Source: Candidatus Omnitrophota bacterium (GTDB lineage: Bacteria > Omnitrophota > Gorgyraeia > Aquiviventales > Aquiviventaceae). Taken from it: a stretch of 12,044 nt of DNA. Under the pieces are notes generated by a model that was given only the letters and a program-made list of their open reading frames with translations, was not told the DNA's origin and ran no database searches. Both the position numbers and the translations under genes were made by a program. Location: NCBI GenBank assembly GCA_016180605.1, contig JACPAW010000135.1, positions 1-12,044 on the forward strand. The letters are read 5' to 3'. Of this stretch, positions 1-5,195 are shown piece by piece (position 1 is the stretch's first letter; each line of letters starts with the position of its first letter).

Positions 1-528
1 CTGCGCTACATCCTCTGGCCGGAAGGATTAAACGTCGGAGAAACGGTGCTTGCGGGAGAAGAGGCTGAGATAAAAATAGGCAATGCCATGCCGCTTCGAC
101 GCATTCCTCCTGGGCAGATGATCCATAATCTGGAGCTTCAGAAAAACCGCGGCGCACAGATGGTGCGATCGGCAGGCTCGTGGGCAATCATCCAGGCAAA
201 AGAAGGACCCTTGGCCCACGTGAAGCTACCCTCCGGAGAAATCCGTCTGGTCCATCAAGACTGCTGGGCCACCATCGGCCAGGTCGGCAATTCAGAACGC
301 AAATCTACGGTGATTGGAAAGGCTGGCCGCTCCAGATGGCTGGGGAGAATGCCGCATGTGCGCGGAATCGCAATGAATCCCATCGATCATCCTCACGGAG
401 GTGGAGAAGGAAAATCCGGGCAGGGCAATCCGCACCCGGTTTCGCCCTGGGGCTGGCATACCAAAGGCCGCAAGACCCGAAACCCGAATAAGTATTCCAA
501 CCGCCTCATCGTCAAACGCAGAAAGTAA
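1..528 (+). CDS. rplB: 50S ribosomal protein L2, C-terminal part (5' end outside window)
   Basis: L2 is a primary 23S rRNA-binding protein at the base of the peptidyl-transferase centre and is needed for subunit joining. The frame is open from base 1 with no start in the window; 175 residues remain of a protein that is usually about 275 long. What is present is the end of the OB-like domain (RYILWPEGLNVGE) and the whole SH3-like domain (HNLELQKNRGAQMVRSAG). The conserved loop NPIDHPHGGGEG, which holds the histidine long linked to peptidyl transfer, is intact, as is the basic tail ending NRLIVKRRK. It is the first gene visible of the S10 part of the operon, 28 bases ahead of rpsS. Identity is certain; only the missing N-terminus limits the call. 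Confidence 0.97.
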   Translation: MRYILWPEGLNVGETVLAGEEAEIKIGNAMPLRRIPPGQMIHNLELQKNRGAQMVRSAGSWAIIQAKEGPLAHVKLPSGEIRLVHQDCWATIGQVGNSERKSTVIGKAGRSRWLGRMPHVRGIAMNPIDHPHGGGEGKSGQGNPHPVSPWGWHTKGRKTRNPNKYSNRLIVKRRK

Positions 529-556
529 CCGCACACAGCCAAAGGCATAAAAACAA

Positions 557-895
557 ATGGGACGTTCTACTGCGAAAGGGCCGTTCGTAGATGAACCGCT
601 CTCCCGGCGCATCCAGGTCGCACATCAAACAAATGATCGGAAACCCATTAAGACCTGGTCGCGGCGCTCCACGATTACCCCTGATTTTATCGGTTTGAAT
701 TTCCTGGTCCACAATGGCAAGGCTTTCACGCCGGTATATGTTTCCGAGAAAATGGTAGGGCACAAGCTGGGTGAATTTTCTCCGACAAGAATTTTCAGAA
801 AGCACGGGGGCGTCAAAAAGGCCACAACCGGACCCACGGGTGGGGTCAGCGCTCCAGCTCCAGCACCGGCCGAGAAAGCAAAAGAAGCCAAGTGA
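557..895 (+). CDS. rpsS: 30S ribosomal protein S19
   Basis: S19 sits in the head of the small subunit next to S13 and helps bind 16S rRNA near the decoding and inter-subunit bridge region. The 112-residue product has the family core: MGRSTAKGPFVDE at the start, the stretch IKTWSRRSTITPDFIGL, then VYVSEKMVGHKLGEFSPTR. After residue about 90 it continues into a tail rich in Ala, Pro, Lys and Glu that the usual ~92-residue S19 lacks. No good Shine-Dalgarno sequence precedes the ATG (only AAAGG, about 12 bases away), so translation may depend on coupling to rplB. rplV starts 8 bases after the stop. Confidence 0.97.
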   Translation: MGRSTAKGPFVDEPLSRRIQVAHQTNDRKPIKTWSRRSTITPDFIGLNFLVHNGKAFTPVYVSEKMVGHKLGEFSPTRIFRKHGGVKKATTGPTGGVSAPAPAPAEKAKEAK

Positions 896-902
896 GTCAG
901 AT

Positions 903-1241
903 ATGATTGCAAAAGCGGTCGTCCGATATGCACGAATGACGCCACGCAAGGTCGGTTACGTCTTAACTCCCCTGCGCAAACGCACCGTAGCTGAAGCGTT
1001 GACTTTGCTTGGCGCTGTCGACCGACGCGCTGCAGCCCCGGTGACTAAGCTGATCCAGTCCGCATTTGCCAATGCACGCGTCAAGTACCCGGAGTTGCGC
1101 CAAGAACAAGTGATCATCAGCAAGGCGGTAGCCAATGAGGGACCGCGATGGAAACGTTTTCGGGCAGCCGCATTCGGCAGGGCCAGCCGCATCTTAAAGC
1201 GAACCACGCATATCATCGTGGAGTTAGACCGCTTAACCTAA
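903..1241 (+). CDS. rplV: 50S ribosomal protein L22
   Basis: L22 binds 23S rRNA and its extended hairpin lines the peptide exit tunnel. The product has 112 residues, as expected for the family. It begins MIAKAVVRYARMTPRKVGYV, matching the usual 'AxxRyvRmSPrKvR' opening. The C-terminal strand reads FGRASRILKRTTHIIVELD, matching the conserved 'GRAxRIxKRTSHItVvv' end that carries the tunnel hairpin. The frame is open further upstream into rpsS, but homology begins at the ATG at 903, which is therefore taken as the start. The stop codon lies inside the first copy of a 53-bp tandem duplication. Confidence 0.96.
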   Translation: MIAKAVVRYARMTPRKVGYVLTPLRKRTVAEALTLLGAVDRRAAAPVTKLIQSAFANARVKYPELRQEQVIISKAVANEGPRWKRFRAAAFGRASRILKRTTHIIVELDRLT

Positions 1242-1342
1242 AGGGAATCCATGGGGCATAAGGTCAACCCGGAGTGCTTGAGGCTTTCGCCTAAAGGGAA
1301 TCCATGGGGCATAAGGTCAACCCGGAGTGCTTGAGGCTTTCG
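1237..1342 (+). repeat. Perfect 53-bp tandem duplication over the rplV stop / rpsC start
   Basis: Bases 1237-1289 are repeated exactly at 1290-1342. Each copy holds CCTAAAGGGAATCC followed by ATG and the first 13 codons of rpsC, so the ribosome-binding site and start of rpsC exist twice. The copies are 53 bases apart, which puts the first ATG (1251) out of frame with S3; it opens a 27-codon frame that stops at 1332-1334. The intact S3 starts at 1304. Perfect identity means either a very recent duplication or an assembly overlap that was not merged. Confidence 0.95.
1251..1334 (+). other. Out-of-frame decoy start created by the duplication
   Basis: The first copy of the duplicated rpsC start has the same AAAGGGA ribosome-binding site as the real one. 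Reading from it gives 13 residues identical to S3 (MGHKVNPECLRLS), then 14 out-of-frame residues, then TGA at 1332-1334, which is 28 bases past the true start at 1304. If the duplication is real, ribosomes loading here would cross the S3 start and stop just inside the gene, acting as a short leader peptide. It is not expected to make a functional protein. Confidence 0.5.
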
Positions 1343-2038
1343 ATTTCCAGAGATTGGAGATCCCGCTGGTTCGCCGCCAATAAGAAGCAGTTTGTCCAGC
1401 AGCTCCACCAGGATCGGAAAATCCGTGAATTCTTGAAAAAGGAATTAGCCTCTGCAGCCGTCTCGCGCGTGGTCATAGAGCGCTCCGCCGAGAAAATCCG
1501 GGTTTGGATCCACACCGCCCGTCCTGGAATCCTCATTGGAAGACGGGGAGAAAATATCCAGCGGCTGGAACAAGCCATTCAGAAAATCGTCGGCACCCAA
1601 CAACAATTGAAGATGGAGTACGTCGAAATCAAGAATCCTTCCATAGAAGCACAGCTGATTGCGGATTCGCTGACCTTCCAATTGGAAAAACGCATTGCCT
1701 TTCGTAGAGCCATGAAGCGCGCCATTCAGCAAGCCATGGAATCGAAAGAGTGCAAGGGAATCAAGATAGTCTGCGATGGACGCTTGGCAGGGGCTGAAAT
1801 GACGCGGCGCGAGGTCTACCGTGCCGGCACAGTTCCTCTGGGAACCTTGCGTTCACGGATTGACTTTGCCACATCCACCGCTCACACCACAGCAGGATGC
1901 ATCGGCGTTAAAGTTTGGGCCTGCCGAGGAGAGCTGGTATCGATGGAACGCAGCAAAGGGAACCCAAGACTGAGTGCCACCGCCGAAAATCTTCCCGAAC
2001 GGGAAACGGCTCCGGCGCCAAGCGAGACAAAAGTCTAA
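1304..2038 (+). CDS. rpsC: 30S ribosomal protein S3
   Basis: S3 lines the mRNA entry channel on the head of the small subunit and takes part in mRNA unwinding. The 244-residue protein starts MGHKVNPECLRL (family 'MGqKvnPxgxRLG'). It has a type II KH domain with the GXXG loop GRRG at residues 79-82. The C-terminal S3 domain follows, with GRLAGAEMTRREVYRAGTVP near residues 159-178 and AHTTAGCIGVKVWA near 193-206. The last ~35 residues are a Pro/Ala/Glu/Lys tail. The SD AAAGGGA lies 4 bases before the ATG. The same SD and start also occur 53 bases upstream as a duplicate that is out of frame. The stop codon directly abuts the rplP ATG. Confidence 0.97.
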   Translation: MGHKVNPECLRLSISRDWRSRWFAANKKQFVQQLHQDRKIREFLKKELASAAVSRVVIERSAEKIRVWIHTARPGILIGRRGENIQRLEQAIQKIVGTQQQLKMEYVEIKNPSIEAQLIADSLTFQLEKRIAFRRAMKRAIQQAMESKECKGIKIVCDGRLAGAEMTRREVYRAGTVPLGTLRSRIDFATSTAHTTAGCIGVKVWACRGELVSMERSKGNPRLSATAENLPERETAPAPSETKV

Positions 2039-2461
2039 ATGCCTCTTCTACTACCTAAGCGAATCAAATATCGCAAGGCGTTCCGCGGCAAGCGGCGAGG
2101 CAACGCCAAAGGGGGAAGCCGCCTGGCTTTTGGCGCTTATGGACTTAAGGCCCTCGAAAACGGCTGGGTCACCGCGGCACAAATTGAGGCTTGCCGGGTT
2201 GCCGTCAGCCGCTCATTGGCGCGCGGAGGCAAAGTTTGGCTGAGACTCTTTCCGGATAAGCCCGTTACCGCGCACGGACAGGAAAAACCAATGGGGGCCG
2301 GAAAGGGCTTGGTCGATCATTGGGTAGCCGTGGTCAAGCGGGGGCGCGTGCTATTTGAAGTAGACGGTATTCCGGAGCTTCTGGCTCGCCAGACGTTCCG
2401 TGTGGCTGCAAGCAAGCTGCCTATTCGCACGCGGATGATCACCCGAAAAGAAGAAGGTTAA
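2039..2461 (+). CDS. rplP: 50S ribosomal protein L16
   Basis: L16 sits between the A-site tRNA elbow and helix 89 of 23S rRNA and helps accommodate tRNA. The 140-residue product has the conserved opening PKRIKYRKAFRGKRRGNAKG, then AFGAYGLKALENGWVTAAQIEACR. Next come GGKVWLRLFPDKPVT and MGAGKGLVDHWVAVVKRGRVLFE. The end, ASKLPIRTRMITRKEEG, matches 'AxxKLPiKtxfv'. The ATG follows the rpsC stop with no gap and there is no clear SD, so coupling to rpsC is likely. Length and all motifs are normal. Confidence 0.97.
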   Translation: MPLLLPKRIKYRKAFRGKRRGNAKGGSRLAFGAYGLKALENGWVTAAQIEACRVAVSRSLARGGKVWLRLFPDKPVTAHGQEKPMGAGKGLVDHWVAVVKRGRVLFEVDGIPELLARQTFRVAASKLPIRTRMITRKEEG

Positions 2462-2465
2462 TGGG

Positions 2466-2696
2466 ATGGCAAAGGCAACCTCGGAAAGCAATAATCTGCG
2501 AACCCTGTCGGTGCCCGAGCTCAACTCCCAATTGGATACGCTGCGCCGTGAGTTCTGGCAACAGCGTCTGAAAGTTCGGGAAGGCGCCTTACCCCAAACT
2601 CATTTGCTCAAGCAGAGTCGCCGACAGATCGCCCGTATTCAAACGGCACTCCGGCAGCAGCAACAGGCGGTACCTGCATCAAAAGCATCTTCTTAA
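2466..2696 (+). CDS. rpmC: 50S ribosomal protein L29
   Basis: L29 is a small two-helix coiled-coil protein near the exit of the peptide tunnel, next to L23, where SRP and trigger factor dock. The 76 residues show the family pattern LRTLSVPELNSQLDTLRREFWQQRLKVREGALPQTHLLKQSRRQIARIQTAL, given here only as a guide: 'LRxLsxxEL' at residues 11-19 and 'RRxIARIxT' near 51-59. A Gln/Ala/Ser tail follows. GAAGAAGG at the end of rplP gives a good SD for the ATG at 2466. An overlapping ATG at 2461 is in another frame and is not used. Confidence 0.95.
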   Translation: MAKATSESNNLRTLSVPELNSQLDTLRREFWQQRLKVREGALPQTHLLKQSRRQIARIQTALRQQQQAVPASKASS

Positions 2697-2710
2697 GAAC
2701 GGGAGCACTG

Positions 2711-3064
2711 ATGGCTCAGAATGCCGAAACACAATCGCGCGGTCAGCGCAAAGAAAAGATCGGGATTGTTTCCAGCAATAAAATGAAAAAGACGATCGTC
2801 GTGCGCATCGCAAGGCGGGTGCGCCATGGTCAATACGAGCGCGTCATGAAGCGCTCCACTTCATTCAAAGCTCATGATGAAGAGAACACTGCCGGTATCG
2901 GAGATTTGGTAAAAATCGTCGAAACGCGGCCTATTTCGAAAGATAAGCGCTGGCGCCTCGTTGAGGTTCTTCAGCGAGCATCCCTGGCACCACCGGTTCC
3001 GGAAACCGAAGTAGATGTCACTCCGCAGGCAAAAATAAAAGAAACACCTGAAGAACAAGCATGA
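2711..3064 (+). CDS. rpsQ: 30S ribosomal protein S17
   Basis: S17 is an OB-fold primary 16S rRNA-binding protein of the small-subunit body. The product has 117 residues, of which about 15-90 are the family core: KIGIVSSNKMKKTIVV at residues 16-31, then HGQYERVMKRSTSFKAHDE, GIGDLVKIVETRPISKDKRWRLVEVL. The remaining ~25 residues form an acidic and Pro-rich tail (ends TPEEQA) absent from the ~85-residue standard protein. The GGGAG before the ATG is a reasonable SD. The stop overlaps the rplN start (ATGA at 3061-3064), so the two are probably coupled. Confidence 0.96.
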   Translation: MAQNAETQSRGQRKEKIGIVSSNKMKKTIVVRIARRVRHGQYERVMKRSTSFKAHDEENTAGIGDLVKIVETRPISKDKRWRLVEVLQRASLAPPVPETEVDVTPQAKIKETPEEQA

Positions 3065-3429
3065 TCCAAGTACGCAGTCAACTTGAAGTAGCCGATAACT
3101 CCGGTGTCAAAAAGGTCTGGGCGATTGGCGTCATAGGCCGAGCCAATAAACGCGATGCCGATGTGGGGGATGTCATCACAGGGCATGTGCGGGAAGCCGC
3201 ACCGGATGCGCTGGCAAAAAAGGGGGAAGTGGTCCGTTGCGTCCTGGTGCGCACCCGAGCCCCCATTCGAAGGATAGATGGAACAACCGTCAAATTCGAC
3301 ACAAATGCGGTCGTCCTGATCGATGCGCAGAATAATCCTAAAGGAACCCGGGTCTTCGGCCCGGTGGCACGGGAACTGCGCGAGCGGCGATTCATGAAGA
3401 TCATTTCCTTGGCACCTGAAGTCGTATAA
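3061..3429 (+). CDS. rplN: 50S ribosomal protein L14
   Basis: L14 binds 23S rRNA at the subunit interface and contributes to an inter-subunit bridge; the silencing factor RsfS docks on it in many bacteria. The 122-residue product has exactly the family length. Motifs are MIQVRSQLEVADNSGVKKVW at the start, VGDVITGHVREAAP, VVRCVLVRTRAPIRRIDGT, FDTNAVVLIDAQ and GTRVFGPVARELRERRFMKI, ending SLAPEVV. The ATG overlaps the rpsQ stop. Nothing is unusual. Confidence 0.98.
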   Translation: MIQVRSQLEVADNSGVKKVWAIGVIGRANKRDADVGDVITGHVREAAPDALAKKGEVVRCVLVRTRAPIRRIDGTTVKFDTNAVVLIDAQNNPKGTRVFGPVARELRERRFMKIISLAPEVV

Positions 3430-3436
3430 AAAACCT

Positions 3437-3748
3437 ATGGCACGGATTAAAAAAGGCGATACGGTTACGGTTTTAAGCGGGAAAAACAAGGGCAAAACCG
3501 GCAAAATTCTGCAGGTATGGCCTGGGGAAGGGCGCGCTCTCGTGGAGCGGCTTAATTTATCCAAGCATTACGAGCGCCGCAGCCAACAAAACCCTGCCGG
3601 CGGCATCGTAGAGAGAGAAAGCCCGATTGCCATCTCTAAATTGGCCTTGGCGTGTCCGAAGTGCCAAAAACCCGTCCGGGTAGGATATTCGACTTCTGAA
3701 ACATCAGGAAAGCAGCGGATCTGTCGAAGCTGCGGCGGGTCCCTTTAA
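3437..3748 (+). CDS. rplX: 50S ribosomal protein L24, zinc-ribbon form
   Basis: L24 is an early assembly protein that binds the 5' part of 23S rRNA near the tunnel exit. The 103-residue product has the N-terminal KOW motif (KKGDTVTVLSGKNKGKTGKI, residues 5-24) and the conserved ERLNLSKHYERRSQQNPAGGIV. Its C-terminal part carries Cys73, Cys76, Cys96 and Cys99 as two CxxC pairs, a probable zinc ribbon found in L24 of some phyla and absent from others. There is no SD before the ATG (TATAAAAAACCT), only close spacing to rplN. rplE follows after 2 bases. Confidence 0.96.
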   Translation: MARIKKGDTVTVLSGKNKGKTGKILQVWPGEGRALVERLNLSKHYERRSQQNPAGGIVERESPIAISKLALACPKCQKPVRVGYSTSETSGKQRICRSCGGSL

Positions 3749-3750
3749 CG

Positions 3751-4362
3751 ATGGCACAAAAAAGCGCACCTCACACGACTACCAAAAGCCAGGCTCCCGC
3801 AGAAGGACAAGCCATGCCACCCCGATTGCTGGAGCGCTACCGCAAAGAGATTGCCCCGTCTTTGATCAAAGATTTCAAACATAAAAATCCATTGGCTGCA
3901 GCGCATCTTGAAAAAATCATCCTGAACATGGGCTGTGGCGAGGCAGCGCACGACGCTAAGGTTTTGGAAAATGCCCAACGCGATCTAGGACTCATCGCAG
4001 GCCAGCGTCCTGTCATCACCCGCGCGAAGAAGTCCATTTCCAATTTCAAAATCCGTGAAGGAGACGCGGTGGGTTGCAAGGTCACATTGCGTCGTACGCG
4101 AATGTATGAATTCCTGGATAGGCTCGTCCACGTCGCACTGCCTCGTATCCGGGACTTTCGCGGATTAAGCCCAAAAAGCTTTGATCAGCAGGGCAATTAC
4201 AGTTTCGGCCTGATGGAACATACCATTTTTCCGGAGATCAGCATCGACAAGACCCCTTACACGTTGGGCATGGATATCATTATCGTAACGAGCGCACGCA
4301 ATTCCCAGGAAGCGTATGCTCTGCTTAAAGGATTCGGTTTTCCATTTAGTGCAGCGCCCTAA
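3751..4362 (+). CDS. rplE: 50S ribosomal protein L5
   Basis: L5 holds 5S rRNA in the central protuberance and touches P-site tRNA. The core is plain: LLERYRKEIAPSLI, HLEKIILNMGCGEA, GQRPVITRAKKSISNFKIREGDAVGCKVTLRRTRMYEFLDRL, LPRIRDFRGL, NYSFGLMEHTIFPEI, and DIIIVTSARNSQEAYALLKGFGFPF. From the ATG at 3751 the protein has 203 residues with 21 extra Ala/Thr/Gln-rich residues. From the in-frame ATG at 3814 it has 182, close to the family length of about 179. The inner ATG has a good SD (AGAAGGA, 3801-3807), the outer has none but is 2 bases past the rplX stop. I list the longer form; the shorter may be the real one. Confidence 0.95.
   Translation: MAQKSAPHTTTKSQAPAEGQAMPPRLLERYRKEIAPSLIKDFKHKNPLAAAHLEKIILNMGCGEAAHDAKVLENAQRDLGLIAGQRPVITRAKKSISNFKIREGDAVGCKVTLRRTRMYEFLDRLVHVALPRIRDFRGLSPKSFDQQGNYSFGLMEHTIFPEISIDKTPYTLGMDIIIVTSARNSQEAYALLKGFGFPFSAAP
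3801..3816 (+). promoter_or_regulatory. Ribosome-binding site for an inner rplE start
   Basis: AGAAGGA at 3801-3807 lies 6 bases before the in-frame ATG at 3814. This is a better match to the 16S anti-SD than anything before the ATG at 3751. Starting here removes a 21-residue low-complexity extension and gives an L5 of normal length, so this site decides the start question. Confidence 0.5.
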
Positions 4363-4374
4363 ACAGAGAGACTC

Positions 4375-4560
4375 ATGGCCAAAACTTCGTGGATTGTACG
4401 AGCCAAGCGGACCCCTAAATTCAAAGTGCGAGCCGTCAACCGTTGTCAGCGCTGTGGCCGACGACGGGGCTTTTACCGCAGATTCGGGCTTTGCCGTATG
4501 TGCTTCCGTGAAATGGCATGGCGTGGGGAAATCCCAGGCCTTGTAAAAGCCAGTTGGTGA
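4375..4560 (+). CDS. rpsN: 30S ribosomal protein S14, short zinc-binding type (type Z)
   Basis: S14 is in the head of the small subunit, contacting S3, S10 and S19. The product has 61 residues, the size of the zinc-dependent form, and shows MAKTSWIVRAKRTPKFKVRA. Cys24, Cys27, Cys40 and Cys43 form the CxxC-x12-CxxC zinc site (NRCQRCGRR... GLCRMCFRE). It ends GEIPGLVKASW, the usual 'GxiPGvxKaSW'. All four cysteines are present, so it is the zinc-dependent paralogue rather than the zinc-free ~100-residue one. Its stop forms GGTGA, which looks like the original SD of the rpsH start at 4568. Confidence 0.97.
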   Translation: MAKTSWIVRAKRTPKFKVRAVNRCQRCGRRRGFYRRFGLCRMCFREMAWRGEIPGLVKASW

Positions 4561-4567
4561 CAAACAA

Positions 4568-4717
4568 ATGTCGATGATCCCCACACCTGTTGGCGGCAGT
4601 GCCGCCATTGAGAAGAATCTAATATTCGGCACTGCCAGGGTTGACCGGCAGTGGATCTTATCAATGGAAGTCAACCACGCCCCGCCTACGGCGGGGCTCC
4701 AGCAGGTGTGGGGATGA
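4568..4717 (+). CDS. Small ORF formed by the old rpsH start plus the inserted element (49 aa)
   Basis: An ATG at 4568, with GGTGA (4556-4560) 7 bases upstream, opens a 49-codon frame beginning MSMIPTPVGG that crosses the whole inserted element and ends in TGA at 4715-4717. That stop overlaps the present rpsH ATG at 4714 (ATGA), the arrangement typical of translational coupling. The first codons (ATG TCG ATG) fit an original S8 start of the form MSMMDPIG, so this is most simply the old start now leading into element sequence. I recognise no domain; it may be translated only to bring ribosomes to rpsH. Confidence 0.35.
   Translation: MSMIPTPVGGSAAIEKNLIFGTARVDRQWILSMEVNHAPPTAGLQQVWG
4574..4578. 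repeat. 5-bp target-site duplication (left copy); right copy 4714-4718
   Basis: ATGAT occurs directly outside both terminal inverted repeats of the 135-bp element, at 4574-4578 and 4714-4718. Removing the element with one copy gives ATG TCG ATG ATG GAT CCG, a continuous and typical S8 N-terminus (MSMMDP). This restoration supports a real insertion with target duplication. Confidence 0.7.
4579..4713. mobile_element. 135-bp MITE-like element with terminal inverted repeats and cloverleaf fold, inserted at the rpsH start
   Basis: The ends are CCCCACACCTGTTGG (4579-4593) and CCAGCAGGTGTGGGG (4699-4713), inverted repeats with 14 of 15 bases matching, flanked by the direct repeat ATGAT. Between them three hairpins sit almost edge to edge. 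H1 is GGCAGTGCCG (4595-4604) with CGGCACTGCC (4627-4636). H2 is GGTTGAC (4639-4645) with GTCAACC (4670-4676). H3 is GCCCCGCC (4679-4686) with GGCGGGGC (4690-4697). Linkers are only 1, 2, 2 and 1 bases. The H1 loop CCATTGA (4605-4611) is fully complementary to TCAATGG (4661-4667) in the H2 loop. No transposase is encoded, so it would have to be non-autonomous. The sequence shows repeats and hairpins; mobility is inferred from the target duplication. No second copy is seen in the window. Confidence 0.7.
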
Positions 4718-4719
4718 TG
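4699..4719 (+). promoter_or_regulatory. Element-supplied ribosome-binding site of rpsH, able to be masked
   Basis: The right terminal repeat contains AGGTG (4704-4708), complementary to the CACCT of the 16S anti-SD. It lies 5 bases before the ATG at 4714 and 8 before the ATG at 4717. In the mRNA the same bases can pair with CACCT at 4584-4588 in the left repeat, which would hide the site. A ribosome translating the upstream 49-codon frame would open that stem. This is inferred from pairing only. Confidence 0.45.
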
Positions 4720-5106
4720 GATCCGATCGGTGCCGCCTTAACGAAACTACGCAATGCTTCCCAAGCGCGTCATCCTACCGTAGAAGTGCGGTTTTCGCGG
4801 ATGATCGAGAGGATTTTAAACGTGCTCCAGAAAGAAGGGTTTATCCAGACCTACAAGCCAGTTGGGGAAACCCCGGCACAGCGCACCCTTCGCGTCTATC
4901 TCAAATATGAACACAAAACCCCGGTGATCAAGCAAGTCCTGCAGGTCTCCAAGCCTGGATTGCGCGTATACCGTAACGTGCAGACTCTTCCTCGCGTTTT
5001 GGGAGGCTTGGGGATCGCCATCATCTCGACCTCTAAAGGCTTGATGACCGAACAGCAAGCTTATCATCAGCGCATTGGCGGAGAAGTGATTTGTTATGTG
5101 TGGTAA
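4714..5106 (+). CDS. rpsH: 30S ribosomal protein S8 with rebuilt start
   Basis: S8 is a primary binder of the 16S central domain and, in enteric bacteria, the translational repressor of the spc operon. The 130 residues from the ATG at 4714 start MMDPIGAALTKLRNASQARH, matching the usual 'MtDPIaDmLTRIRNA'. The rest has IERILNVLQKEGFI, SKPGLRVYRNVQTLPRVLGGLGIAIISTSKG in part, and the conserved end GGEVICYVW. The frame is also open from a GTG at 4651 inside the inserted element, but those 21 residues match nothing in S8. The start appears to have been moved: the older ATG at 4568 lies on the far side of the 135-bp element. ATG 4714 or 4717 are both possible. Confidence 0.95.
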   Translation: MMDPIGAALTKLRNASQARHPTVEVRFSRMIERILNVLQKEGFIQTYKPVGETPAQRTLRVYLKYEHKTPVIKQVLQVSKPGLRVYRNVQTLPRVLGGLGIAIISTSKGLMTEQQAYHQRIGGEVICYVW

Positions 5107-5112
5107 AGCAAC

Positions 5113-5190
5113 GTTCATGTGTGAACGGGTGAACGTAAATGGGTTAACGCGTCAACGCGTTCACGCGTTAACGCGTTTACGGGTTTATTC
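5113..5190. repeat. Degenerate tandem 8-mer array before rplF
   Basis: The spacer reads as a run of 8-base units: GTTCATGT, GTGAACGG, GTGAACGT, a 6-base break (AAATGG), then GTTAACGC, GTCAACGC, GTTCACGC, GTTAACGC, GTTTACGG and GTTTATTC. The consensus is GTTAACGC, with most changes in positions 3 and 4. Bases 5143-5172 form a near-perfect 30-bp palindrome (14 of 15 pairs) and could make a hairpin in the mRNA. At 89 bases this is by far the longest ordinary spacer in the operon besides the rpsH element. No SD is seen between the array and the rplF ATG. Confidence 0.85.
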
Positions 5191-5195
5191 GTAAC

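Noticed and set aside
2971..3564. Long minus-strand frame of 197 codons opposite rplN and rplX
   Set aside because: It is antisense to three well-supported ribosomal genes, has no recognisable domain and no plausible context.
4679..4697. GC-rich hairpin GCCCCGCC-TAC-GGCGGGGC as a rho-independent terminator
   Set aside because: No run of T follows; it is the third arm of the element, and transcription must continue into rpsH and the rest of the operon.
4651..4713. In-frame GTG start extending S8 by 21 residues
   Set aside because: The extension is encoded wholly by the inserted element and resembles no S8 N-terminus; family homology begins at MMDPIG.
5113..5190. Short repeats read as a CRISPR array
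   Set aside because: Units are 8 bases, contiguous and degenerate, with no spacers and no cas genes nearby.
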